Origin: CAZUHK01 sp964620345
GTDB lineage: Bacteria > Planctomycetota > Phycisphaerae > Phycisphaerales > Zrk34
NCBI GenBank assembly: GCA_964620345.1
Contig: CAZUHK010000055.1
Span: 1-15,573 of the forward strand
DNA: 15,573 nucleotides
Direction of reading: 5' to 3'
Notes under the pieces: generated by a model
What the model saw: the letters and a program-made list of their open reading frames with translations, nothing else
Told to the model about the DNA's origin: nothing
The model's database searches: none
Translations under genes and position numbers: made by a program
Part shown: positions 1-7,230 of the stretch, piece after piece
Position numbering within the stretch: the stretch's first letter is position 1
How the letters are laid out: each line of letters starts with the position of its first letter

Positions 1-1
1 G

Positions 2-2266
2 TTCGAACCCAACGCCCCGCTGATGCACAACTACTCGGGCATGGGCCTGGGCGGCGGCACCGGCGCGGGCGTCGATCCGTTCATCGACAACAAGCAACTG
101 GTCTTCATGGGCGACGGCACGTTCTTCCACTCCGGCCAGGCGGCCATCGCCAACTCCATCGCCCTGGGCCAGGACATCACCTACATCATCCTCGACAACC
201 GCACCACCGCGATGACCGGCCACCAGCCGCACGCGGGCAACGACACCGACATCCTCGGCGAAAAACAGTTCGCCCAGGACATCGAGCGCAACGTCAAGGG
301 CATGGTGCCCAAGGATCTGGACAACGACGTGCGCATCGTCCGCATGAACCCCGAGGACCGCGATGGTTATCGGCAGATGCTCGAGAAGACGCTGCTGGCC
401 GACGGGGTGAAGATCGTCATCGCCGACAAGGAGTGCGGCATCACCTTCCACCGCCGGCGAAAGCGGGAGGAGCGCGCGACGATCAAGGAGCAGGGCTTTT
501 TGCCCAGGCAGACGGTGATGAATGTCGCCGAGGAAGTCTGCGAGTTCTGCCTGGAATGCACCAGCCAGACCGGCTGTCCGGGGCTGAAGATCAACGACAC
601 CGACTACGGCCCGAAGATTCAGACCGACGTGAGCTGGTGCGTGAACGACGGGGCGTGCGAGCGCATCGGCGCCTGCCCGTCGTTCGAGCAGGTCACGATT
701 CACCGCAAGCAGCCGGCCCGCAGCGGCGATGAGCACGTGAACCTCGAGAACCTGCCCGACCCGCCCCGGCCGATCCACGCCGACCAGGACACCTGGCGGG
801 CCTACCTCGCGGGCGTGGGGGGCATGGGCATCGGCGTGGCGACGAGCATCCTGGTCACCGCCGGCACGCAGATGGGCTACCACGTGCAGTTCCTGGACAA
901 GAAGGGCCTGGCGATCCGCAACGGCGGGGTGTTCAGCCAGCTCGTGTTCACGCGCAAGCAGAGCGAGGGCAACACGCCGCTGATCCCCTTCGGCAAGGCC
1001 GACCTGCTGCTGGGCATCGACCTGCTGGAGGCCACCCGCTCGATCGACGCCAAGCAACCCTACCGCGTGGCGTCGCGCGACGTGACCGCCGCGGTGGTCA
1101 ACACCGTCAAGACGCCGACCGTGCTGTCGCTGATGGGCCGCGACGACTTCAAGGTCGACGACCTGGAAAACGCCATCCGCGATCACACGCACCCGCAACG
1201 TTACTTCGGCTTCAACGTCGGCGACCTGTGCGAGCGGGTGCTGGACAACAAGCTGTACGCCAACATCATGATGCTCGGCATCGCGTACCAGAAGGGCTAC
1301 CTGCCGCTGAGCTACGACGCGCTGTGCAAAGGCATCCGCAAGGTCATCAAGGCCGACTACGACCGCAACCTGCGGGCGTTCAACATCGGGCGTTTGATCG
1401 TGGACAAGCCGCGGTTGTTCGTCGTCGAGACGCGCAAGGCGTTCGAGACCGCCCGCCAGGCCTTCCGCCGCAAGACCAACACGCTGCGGCTTCAGTTCAA
1501 GGGCAAACGAGGCCAGCGGCTGGCCAAGCAGTACCGCACGCTGATGCGCGCGATGTTCAGGGCCCAGCGCGAGCGACCGGTGCCCGATGCGATGCTCCGC
1601 GATGTGATCATCCGCGCCTACGACTGCGTGATCTGGGGCGGCATCGCCTATGCCAAGCAGTACTGCGACCTGGTCGTGCAGACCTACCGGCGAGACCGCG
1701 ACGACAAGGGCTTCGCCGTCACCCACGCGGTGATCTGGAACCTGGCGAAGGTCATGCTCATCAAGGACGAGCCGTACGTCGCGGCGATGCTGACCAGCCC
1801 CGAGAAATACAAGCGCGATCAGCGGCGGTGGAAGGTCAACCCCGCCCGTGGCGACAGGATCACGTACCGGCACCTCAACCAGCCCGAGTTCGTGGTGTTC
1901 GGCCGGAAGATCCGCTTCCGCTGGAAGTCGACCGACTGGCAGCTTCGGCTGATGGCCCGGGCCACGTTCCTGCGCGACTGGCTGCCCAAGTGGCACGAGC
2001 GCGAGCGAGCGTTCCGCGACTGGTACATCGGCCTGGTCAACCAGCTCAACCTCGAAACCGATGCGGACTACGACCGCTGGCGGGCGGCGCTGTCCACGCC
2101 CGAGCCGGTCACGGGCTATCGCGAGGTGCGTTACCCGAAGATGGAGGCGGCCCGCGCCAAGGCCCAGGCGATCCTCAACGCCGCGGACGAACCGGGCCGA
2201 CCGTCGCTCAAGCCCCAGGTCGCCGTCCGACTCTCCGACCGCATCCTCGAACAGCCCACGGCGTGA
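2..2266 (+). CDS. Indolepyruvate:ferredoxin oxidoreductase, fused alpha-gamma type (5'-truncated by window edge)
   Basis: The enzyme oxidatively decarboxylates aryl-2-oxo acids such as indolepyruvate to acyl-CoA and passes the electrons to ferredoxin in the cytoplasm. The frame is open to the left edge, so the N-terminal pyrimidine-binding part is missing; 754 residues are visible. Counting from the first visible codon, residues about 1-140 are the TPP-binding core, with GDGTFFHSG at 37-45 and the partner Asn at 66. A cysteine-rich segment follows (C180, C183, C186, C192, then C213, C219, C225), consistent with iron-sulfur ligands. Residues about 265-450 are the gamma (IorB-like) domain, with GVGGMGIGVA and the IRNGGVFSQ segment. 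The remainder, from about 480, is the long C-terminal extension seen in fused IorAB proteins (resembling DUF6537, from memory). It converges on the AsmA-like gene. The family assignment is firm; the exact 2-oxo acid used is not visible from sequence. Confidence 0.93.
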   Translation, partial: FEPNAPLMHNYSGMGLGGGTGAGVDPFIDNKQLVFMGDGTFFHSGQAAIANSIALGQDITYIILDNRTTAMTGHQPHAGNDTDILGEKQFAQDIERNVKGMVPKDLDNDVRIVRMNPEDRDGYRQMLEKTLLADGVKIVIADKECGITFHRRRKREERATIKEQGFLPRQTVMNVAEEVCEFCLECTSQTGCPGLKINDTDYGPKIQTDVSWCVNDGACERIGACPSFEQVTIHRKQPARSGDEHVNLENLPDPPRPIHADQDTWRAYLAGVGGMGIGVATSILVTAGTQMGYHVQFLDKKGLAIRNGGVFSQLVFTRKQSEGNTPLIPFGKADLLLGIDLLEATRSIDAKQPYRVASRDVTAAVVNTVKTPTVLSLMGRDDFKVDDLENAIRDHTHPQRYFGFNVGDLCERVLDNKLYANIMMLGIAYQKGYLPLSYDALCKGIRKVIKADYDRNLRAFNIGRLIVDKPRLFVVETRKAFETARQAFRRKTNTLRLQFKGKRGQRLAKQYRTLMRAMFRAQRERPVPDAMLRDVIIRAYDCVIWGGIAYAKQYCDLVVQTYRRDRDDKGFAVTHAVIWNLAKVMLIKDEPYVAAMLTSPEKYKRDQRRWKVNPARGDRITYRHLNQPEFVVFGRKIRFRWKSTDWQLRLMARATFLRDWLPKWHERERAFRDWYIGLVNQLNLETDADYDRWRAALSTPEPVTGYREVRYPKMEAARAKAQAILNAADEPGRPSLKPQVAVRLSDRILEQPTA

Positions 2267-2296
2267 CGCCGCGGCCCTGGCGCGCCGGCCACGGCG
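2267..2296. terminator. Stem-loop between convergent genes
   Basis: A 10-bp stem with one mismatch (CGCCGCGGCC pairing with GGCCACGGCG) and a 10-nt loop begins at the base right after the stop codon of the oxidoreductase gene. It lies in the 58-bp gap between two convergent genes, where a two-way terminator would be expected. There is no T-run on either side, so it is not a classical intrinsic terminator. Any GC-rich gap can form hairpins, so confidence is modest. Confidence 0.35.
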
Positions 2297-2324
2297 ATCC
2301 AAGCCAAGGCCCTGCCGCGGTGAG

Positions 2325-4130
2325 TCAGTCGGCCACCGTCTGGATCGCCTCTTTCGCGGTGTCGGTCGTGTCGCCCTCGGTCGGGGTGTCTTCGGCGGCG
2401 AGCCGCGGCGCCGCGGCCGCGCGCTCGTCGAGCGACGGGGCCATCGACGCGCCCTCGGCGAACGGGTCGTTGTCGGGCGAGGCGCCGATGCCCAGCACCT
2501 TCACGCGGACCTTGGGCTCATCCAGCGTGCCGGTGATCTTGTAGGCGATCAGCGCGTCGGTGACGGCGCCGAGGATCCTGCCCGCGGCGCCGAGCATGGA
2601 CTGAACCTTTTCGATCGGCCCGCCGTTGAGGCGCAGGTCGAGCGTGGAATTGAAGTAGACATCCCCCTTGCCGCGCACCGCGATGGCGCCGGTCCGGGCC
2701 TGCATGTCGGTAATGTTCACACGGTCCCCGGCGAGCACGAAGTCGATCCGGGCCGTGTGATTGTGCGTCGGCTCGTCGGCTGTTTGCAGCGCCAACGCCT
2801 CCCGGCCGGCCTCGGCCACGTCTTGGGCAATCGGCAGCTTGACCAGCCGCGCCTCGGTGAGCCGCAGCTCACCGCCGCCGCCGGCGTGCGTGGTGAACTT
2901 CGCCAGAGGCCCCTCGATCCGCACCTGCCCGTCGAGCCGGCCGGCGTAGGGCAGGGCCTGCTCGCCGAACTCGTCGGCCACGAGCGTCCGCTCCAACCGC
3001 GGCCCGTCGAACTCAATGGTGAAACGCGCGGCACGATCGCCGGCCAGCGCCATCTGCCCGTTGCCGGTCGTCCGTCCGCCCAATGCGTCGAGCGAAAGGC
3101 CGTCGAGCCGCATCACCCGCTCCGCCACGGTGACCGACGCCGCGAGCCGATCGATCGGCACGATGTACTTGTCGATGACCATTTGCGCCCCGGTGAGATT
3201 TGCGTTGAGCTTCACATCGCCGGCCTCCGGGTCGTTGAGGTTCACCGCGCCCGAAAGCGTGATGGCCAGTTCGCCCTTCACGTCGTAGCGGCGCAGCAGC
3301 GTCTGCAACTGCGGCGGCAGCGTACGGTCGAACTCGCGCGACACCGTCGCGTCGAGCGTCAGCTCCGCCAGCTCGAGCATCATCGTGTCCAGGTTGATCC
3401 GGCCATCGCCATCAAGAGCGACCACCGGCTCGCGGGCGAAGCTCAGGTCCAGCGTGTGCCAGCCGGCGTCGTCGTCGTCACTGAGCCGCAGCTCGGTGTT
3501 CACGCCGTCCAGCACCATCGGGCCCGCGTCGTCGGCCCGGGTGTCGTAGACGATGTGCCCGTCGGTCAGCACGATGTGGCGAAGCTTGAACACATCGCTG
3601 AGCTTGACCGGCTCGTCGCGCACGGCCGGCGGTGTTTCGTCGTCGTCGCGCACGAGCTTGGAGAAGCCATAGAACTCGGTGCCGCCGGGCTGATCGGTGA
3701 TGAGCTGCAACACCGGCTTGTCGAACGCGATCCGCTCGATCACGATCGGCCGGCCGATCTTCGGCACCTCGGCCAAAGTGAGCGTGATCACGTCGGCCCC
3801 GAGGATGACCAGCTTGCGTTTGGGCAGCTCGGGCGCGTCGGCCAGAAGGCGCGCGTTGTAAATCTCGACGGTGCCGGGGTAGATGTACTTGAAGTCATCG
3901 AACTTCAGCTCGGGGTGCAGGTGCGCCGCGGCGATCGCCTCGACCTGCCGCCGGACGTACTGCCGCACCGCATCGGGCTGATAGAGCACGATGAACGCCA
4001 CCGCCGCCGCGACGACGACCGCCAACGCCCCGATCGCGATGACGACTCGTTTGAGGGTGACCGGTCGAACCGGCCGCGGGGTGATCGGATCAATCGGCCG
4101 TTGCTCGGACCGTTGCTGCGCGTTGTCCAT
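2325..4130 (-). CDS. AsmA-like inner-membrane protein
   Basis: This 601-aa protein has a short Pro/Arg-rich cytoplasmic N-terminus, one transmembrane helix at about residues 29-50, and then a long periplasmic part of alternating beta-type repeats. That is the architecture of AsmA/TamB-like proteins, which are thought to act in envelope lipid transport or outer-membrane homeostasis. The C-terminal third carries the usual AsmA features: an ITDMQARTGAIAVRGKGDVYF stretch read as a beta sandwich, then DLRLNGGPIEKV, and a final GTLDEPKVRVKVLG. The start is supported by GTGAGG, which ends 8 nt before the ATG. It lies 87 bp downstream of bioB on the same strand and may share its transcript; the promoter candidates I saw in that gap are weak. 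The family-level call is good, but the cargo and exact role are unknown. Confidence 0.75.
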   Translation of the reverse strand: MDNAQQRSEQRPIDPITPRPVRPVTLKRVVIAIGALAVVVAAAVAFIVLYQPDAVRQYVRRQVEAIAAAHLHPELKFDDFKYIYPGTVEIYNARLLADAPELPKRKLVILGADVITLTLAEVPKIGRPIVIERIAFDKPVLQLITDQPGGTEFYGFSKLVRDDDETPPAVRDEPVKLSDVFKLRHIVLTDGHIVYDTRADDAGPMVLDGVNTELRLSDDDDAGWHTLDLSFAREPVVALDGDGRINLDTMMLELAELTLDATVSREFDRTLPPQLQTLLRRYDVKGELAITLSGAVNLNDPEAGDVKLNANLTGAQMVIDKYIVPIDRLAASVTVAERVMRLDGLSLDALGGRTTGNGQMALAGDRAARFTIEFDGPRLERTLVADEFGEQALPYAGRLDGQVRIEGPLAKFTTHAGGGGELRLTEARLVKLPIAQDVAEAGREALALQTADEPTHNHTARIDFVLAGDRVNITDMQARTGAIAVRGKGDVYFNSTLDLRLNGGPIEKVQSMLGAAGRILGAVTDALIAYKITGTLDEPKVRVKVLGIGASPDNDPFAEGASMAPSLDERAAAAPRLAAEDTPTEGDTTDTAKEAIQTVAD

Positions 4131-4217
4131 GTCGTTGCCTCACCGCGACTGCCTGCTCCCGTGATCGTTAAGGCATCTTACCCCGGCGGTGCGCGCTGGT
4201 CCGGCGGGGGGCGGGGC
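4131..4217. other. Intergenic gap bioB to AsmA-like gene
   Basis: This gap is 87 bp, very GC-rich next to bioB and more mixed near the AsmA-like gene. On the minus strand there is a TAAGAT hexamer (4 of 6 to a -10 box) but no matching -35, and the ribosome-binding site GTGAGG ends 8 nt before the AsmA-like start. I see no convincing terminator, so read-through from bioB is possible. Confidence 0.3.
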
Positions 4218-5342
4218 TCAGTGCGGCGGCGCGGTGGCGCGGCGAACCGTCGGCTTGAGCGTCACGCCCGGCCAGGCGGCTTGATCGTCGCCGGCCGGCG
4301 GCGCGGCCGGCGACGGCGGCAGGTCGCCCTCGTCGAGCTTGGGCACGAAGCCCGCGTCGCGGATCATCCCCAGCGTCGACGACGCCCCCGAACCCTCGCT
4401 CAGCAGGTAACCGTCCATGAACAACGAGTTGGCCGGCCACAATGCCAGCGGCTGCATCGTCCGCAGGTGCGCCTCGCGCCCCGCGGCGATGCGAATCTCC
4501 GCCGGCGGATTCGTCAATCGCATCATGCACAGCACGCGCAGCACCAGTTGCGGCGTGATCGGGCGCCCGTCGCACACCGGCTCGCGCACGCGGTTGCCCT
4601 GGATCGGCAGCAGAAAATTCACCGGGATCGACTCGGCCCGAAGCTCACGCAACTCCATCGCGACCGCGATCAGGTCGTCAAGCGTTTCACCCATGCCCAC
4701 GATCATGCCGCTGCACAGCCCCACGCCCGACGCTCGCAAGGCCCGCAGCGAGTCGATCCGATCGTCGTACGTGTGCGTCGTGCAGATCGCCGGGTAGTGC
4801 CCGCGGGAAGTGTTGAGGTTGTGGTTGAACCGGTCCAGCCCGGCCTCGGCGAGGCGCGCGGCCTTGTCGGCGTCGATAAGCCCGGCGCTGAGGCACGTGC
4901 GCAGGCCCATCGCCTTGACTTGCCGGATCACCTCGCACATCCGTTCGATCTCGAGCTCGCCGGGCCCGCGCCCGCTCATCGCCATGCAGAAGCGGTAGGC
5001 CCCCGACGCCTTGGCCGCCTTGGCGTCCTCGATGATCGCCCGGGGGTCTTTGAGTTTGTACGGCTGAACCGGCGCGTCCGAGTCCTTGCTCTGCCCGCAG
5101 TAGCCGCAGTCTTCGGGGCAGGCGCCGTTGCGCACGTTGTCCAGCACGTGGATCGAAACGGTGTGGCCGTGGTAGTGCCGGCGCACCCTGCCCGCCGCGG
5201 CAAGCAGGGCCATCAGGTCGATCGCGGGATCGGCGAGGATGCGTCGTGCCGCCTCGGCGTCGATCGCGACGTCGGCGCAGGCCGCGTCGGCCCAGGCGTC
5301 CAGCGGCGGGGCGGTGGTGTTGGCAGCGGCGCGGTCGCTCAT
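4218..5342 (-). CDS. bioB: Biotin synthase
   Basis: A radical-SAM enzyme that inserts sulfur into dethiobiotin, the last step of biotin synthesis, in the cytoplasm. The 374-aa product has the radical-SAM motif CPEDCGYC (C75, C79, C82). It has further cysteines at C119, C150 and C210 and an EIRIAAGRE segment, matching the [2Fe-2S] cluster ligands of E. coli BioB (Cys97, Cys128, Cys188, Arg260). HNLNTSRGHYP and the HTYDDRIDSLRA segment are also typical. The frame is open further upstream, but I chose the ATG at 5342 because the upstream extension is low-complexity and overlaps the previous gene. This ATG forms a TGATG overlap with the stop of that gene, suggesting translational coupling. The segment PVNFLLPIQGN differs from the PVNxLxxxxGTPL of most BioB proteins, and the C-terminus has a Pro/Ala-rich tail. 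No other biotin genes are in view. Confidence 0.93.
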   Translation of the reverse strand: MSDRAAANTTAPPLDAWADAACADVAIDAEAARRILADPAIDLMALLAAAGRVRRHYHGHTVSIHVLDNVRNGACPEDCGYCGQSKDSDAPVQPYKLKDPRAIIEDAKAAKASGAYRFCMAMSGRGPGELEIERMCEVIRQVKAMGLRTCLSAGLIDADKAARLAEAGLDRFNHNLNTSRGHYPAICTTHTYDDRIDSLRALRASGVGLCSGMIVGMGETLDDLIAVAMELRELRAESIPVNFLLPIQGNRVREPVCDGRPITPQLVLRVLCMMRLTNPPAEIRIAAGREAHLRTMQPLALWPANSLFMDGYLLSEGSGASSTLGMIRDAGFVPKLDEGDLPPSPAAPPAGDDQAAWPGVTLKPTVRRATAPPH

Positions 5343-5674
5343 CAGCGGTTGCGTCGTCCGCCGGCGCCTTTCTCGATGGCCGACAGGCCGCGCTGGATTT
5401 CCTGGGTCACGTTCATCGAGCCGAACAACTCGATCCGGCCGCGCGGGTCGTGGATGTAGCACAGCAGCCGTTCGTTCTTGTTGTCCAGCAAGTAGATGAA
5501 TTCCTCGTTTTCCTGGAAGCCCGCGGCGGTGAGAATGGTGAACACGTTCTTGTTGACGACCATCTCGGCGTGCGCGGCCGGATCATGTCGCTGACTGACC
5601 GCGGCAGCGAGCATCGCGGCGAGCACGAAGGCCGAGGCGATCAGGGCGTAGCAGGCGGTTTGCGTGCGTGTCAT
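5342..5674 (-). CDS. Small membrane-anchored protein of unknown function, coupled to bioB
   Basis: I do not recognise a named family. The 110-aa product has one N-terminal hydrophobic helix (about residues 7-25) followed by an extracytoplasmic domain of about 75 residues. The segment FIYLLDNKNERLLCYIHDP, then a GRIELFG strand, reads like a single blade of a beta-rich fold. I chose the ATG at 5674, since AAAAGGA precedes it at about 10 nt; an ATG at 5695 would add seven residues but has no such site. The stop overlaps the bioB start (TGATG). The C-terminal domain resembles that of the gene just upstream (YxxD, N, hydrophobic pair, then a GRxEL-like element), so the two may be tandem paralogues. 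Function is unknown, and a link to biotin synthesis is only positional. Confidence 0.7.
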   Translation of the reverse strand: MTRTQTACYALIASAFVLAAMLAAAVSQRHDPAAHAEMVVNKNVFTILTAAGFQENEEFIYLLDNKNERLLCYIHDPRGRIELFGSMNVTQEIQRGLSAIEKGAGGRRNR

Positions 5675-5703
5675 GGCTTGAGTTCCTTTTCGCATCGGCG
5701 GGG

Positions 5704-6000
5704 TTAGCGGTCGCGGCGGGTTTCGGCCAGGTCGTCGGCGAACAGGCGGAAACCGCTGGAGATCAGCTCCTCGCGCCCGCCGCGGGGTTCGACGGCCAGG
5801 ATCACGCCGTTGACCAGGTCGGTGATGTAGACCGTATCGAAGGTGTTGCGCGAGCGTTCGGCGGCGACCATGACGTAGTCGCCGGCCCGCGCGCCCAGTT
5901 GCGCCGAGGCCGGCTGGGGCGAGCCGGTCAACACCACCATCAACGCGGTGAGCAACACGAAGTTGACCACCATCAGGCCCCAGATCGTTCGTTTACCCAT
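5704..6000 (-). CDS. Small exported or membrane-anchored protein of unknown function
   Basis: This 98-aa product begins MGKRTIWGLMVV and has a hydrophobic stretch to about residue 24 followed by PQPASAQ, which could be a signal-peptidase I site or leave a membrane anchor. The mature part holds TVYITDLVNGVILAVEP and then a REELISSG element, similar in layout to the C-terminal domain of the next gene downstream. The start is well supported by AAAAGGAG about 7 nt before the ATG. It lies between the 66-aa gene (57 bp upstream) and the 110-aa gene (29 bp downstream), so the three and bioB look like one transcript. I assign no function. Confidence 0.75.
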   Translation of the reverse strand: MGKRTIWGLMVVNFVLLTALMVVLTGSPQPASAQLGARAGDYVMVAAERSRNTFDTVYITDLVNGVILAVEPRGGREELISSGFRLFADDLAETRRDR

Positions 6001-6057
6001 CGACCGACTCCTTTTATCAGGCGTTTGCTTTTCATCGGCCGACGTCGGCCGCGCGGT

Positions 6058-6270
6058 TCAGTCCAGGTGTGTGCGTTTGGACGGCTTGAACGAGATCGCG
6101 GCGATCGCGCCGATCAGCACGACCGCCGCCAGGTACGCGACGTAGGGCTTGCCCGCGTCTTCGATCGCGCCGGGCTTGGCCGGCAACTCCGCCCAGACGG
6201 GTGCCGCGTGCAGCCATGCCGCCGCGGCGAACGTGCACAATGCAGCGATGTTTTTCATCCGTGTAATCAT
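6058..6270 (-). CDS. Small protein with signal peptide and C-terminal membrane helix
   Basis: This is a 70-aa product if the ATG at 6270 is used, or 66 aa from the ATG at 6258. From the second start it reads MKNIAALCTFAAAAWLHA, a good signal peptide ending near PVWA, then a short Pro-rich linker, a transmembrane helix (YVAYLAAVVLIGAIAAISF) and a basic KPSKR tail. This predicts a tiny type I membrane protein with a short exposed segment. Neither start has a clear ribosome-binding site. It is the first gene of the small-protein group leading to bioB, and it follows a 103-bp gap in which a promoter would be expected. I do not recognise a family. Confidence 0.55.
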   Translation of the reverse strand: MITRMKNIAALCTFAAAAWLHAAPVWAELPAKPGAIEDAGKPYVAYLAAVVLIGAIAAISFKPSKRTHLD

Positions 6271-6321
6271 ACCCAAGGCCCGACGGGGGTGTAAAACCGT
6301 CGCCGAATAGTCCGACGCCCG

Positions 6322-6346
6322 CCCAGCCGGCCGGGTTCCCAGCCGG
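6322..6346. repeat. Short direct repeat in intergenic DNA
   Basis: The 9-mer CCCAGCCGG occurs at 6322-6330 and again at 6338-6346, with CCGGGTT between the copies. Read on the minus strand this gives CCGGCTGGGAACCCGG, a partly palindromic segment that resembles a dispersed intergenic repeat I associate with planctomycete-type genomes. The resemblance is from memory and is inference. It sits between the nuclease-like gene and the 66-aa gene. Confidence 0.35.
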
Positions 6347-6356
6347 TGCAACCCAT

Positions 6357-6374
6357 GCAGGGCGTGGTGCCCGC
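6357..6374 (-). terminator. Possible hairpin after the nuclease-like gene
   Basis: GC plus GGGC pairs with GCCC plus GC around a 5-nt GTGGT loop, with one bulged A. The stem starts at the last base of the stop codon of the HYExAFE gene. There is no T-run, so terminator function is doubtful; it may instead belong to the neighbouring repeat. Confidence 0.2.
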
Positions 6375-6895
6375 TACAGCATCTGCATCAGCGGCCGGCT
6401 GATCTGCCCGAACCGCTCGGCCGGCACGTGTACCGTCTGCCACTTGGCGCTGCGGGGCGTCATGTGCTGCTGGTAATCCGCGACGGTCGTGGCCAGCACC
6501 GCGTACCAGCGATCGCGCAGGCAGAAAATCTCGTGGAACAGCGCATCGGGCGGCTGGGCCTCGCACCAGTAGAGGAAGACGAACGCCGAGACAAACCCCT
6601 CGCCGAACACCTGCTGCCACTGCACGAGGTCGGCCACGTCGTCCTGTGTCACCCAGTTGTCCAGTTGATTGCGGCTGCGGCCCGAGTGCTTGCGGCCCTT
6701 GACGTCGATCAGCAGGTTCCGCCCCTGCGAACCGTACACCACGAAGTCGAAGTTCTTGAGCTTGATCTGGCCCCGCAGGGCCTTGCGCGCCTCGTCCACC
6801 GCGACATAGGGGATCGCCTTGGACCGCAGGTAATGCTCGAACGCCGTGTCGTAGTGGAAGCGGCGGTGCATGCGGCGCAGTGTACCGCGCGACAT
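6374..6895 (-). CDS. HYExAFE-type putative nuclease (PD-(D/E)xK-like)
   Basis: The 173-aa product has HYDTAFE at residues 14-20, which matches the HYExAFE signature with E to D at the third position. This small family is known to me mainly from Planctomycetes and is uncharacterised. The middle of the protein has the layout of a PD-(D/E)xK nuclease core: KNFDFVVYGSQGRN (D50) followed by LLIDVKGRK (D64 and K66), then the amphipathic segment NQLDNWVTQDDVADLVQW. The second half has the strand AFVFLYWCEA and a region that could recognise DNA or a partner. Nuclease activity is inferred from the motif only. Translation could start at 6895 (weak GGGAAG next to the ATG) or at the ATG at 6871. It lies 39 bp after the 93-aa membrane protein and probably belongs to the hisS transcript. 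Confidence 0.75.
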   Translation of the reverse strand: MSRGTLRRMHRRFHYDTAFEHYLRSKAIPYVAVDEARKALRGQIKLKNFDFVVYGSQGRNLLIDVKGRKHSGRSRNQLDNWVTQDDVADLVQWQQVFGEGFVSAFVFLYWCEAQPPDALFHEIFCLRDRWYAVLATTVADYQQHMTPRSAKWQTVHVPAERFGQISRPLMQML

Positions 6896-6934
6896 CTTCC
6901 CAGGCCCGCGGTCCCGGAGCGTCGGCCAGCGCCG

Positions 6935-7216
6935 TTACCCGCGCCGCCTGCGCGCCTCGGCGCCGCCGGAGCCGAGGATGCCCATGTCGATCAGCACCGC
7001 GACGACCACCAGCACCAGGTACAGCCCGTAGACCGCGCCGGCCTGGTTGATCGCGAAGGCGTAGGCCAGGGTCGTCACCGGCAGGAAGAAGAACCCCAGC
7101 CCCGGCCAGATCGCCGTTTCGTAAGCGTTCGCCAGGTATTGCGTGAACAGGAAGAGGATAAGGATCACGATGCGCGGCGTGATCAGCGAGAGCAGGAAGA
7201 GGATGCAGCCGCACAT
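6935..7216 (-). CDS. Small integral membrane protein downstream of hisS
   Basis: This 93-aa product is almost wholly hydrophobic, with three predicted transmembrane helices (about 5-27, 38-57 and 60-80) and a basic C-terminal tail ending ARRRRG. The order of features (ITPR near the start, FLFTQYLANAYE, then GFFFLPVTTLAYAF) looks like a widespread family of unnamed bacterial three-helix proteins with an LPxTTLAYA motif; that resemblance is from memory. The start is supported by GAAAGG about 7 nt before the ATG. This site almost touches the hisS stop, which is only 14 bp away, so co-transcription and perhaps coupling with hisS are likely. The function is unknown. Confidence 0.75.
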   Translation of the reverse strand: MCGCILFLLSLITPRIVILILFLFTQYLANAYETAIWPGLGFFFLPVTTLAYAFAINQAGAVYGLYLVLVVVAVLIDMGILGSGGAEARRRRG

Positions 7217-7230
7217 GGCGGGCCTTTCGA

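Noticed and set aside
1228..2544. A 438-codon plus-strand frame overlapping the oxidoreductase gene
   Set aside because: It is an out-of-frame reading of the oxidoreductase gene, with an Arg/Gln/Ala-rich composition and no motif.
2061..5459. A 1132-codon open frame on the plus strand across the AsmA-like gene and bioB
   Set aside because: It is antisense to two well-supported genes, and its translation is rich in Arg, His and Val-Asp strings typical of the shadow of GC-rich coding DNA. No domain is recognisable.
6374..6895. Defence or restriction system built around the HYExAFE nuclease-like gene
   Set aside because: No methylase, helicase, sensor or toxin-antitoxin partner is adjacent. The neighbours are house-keeping or small membrane-protein genes.
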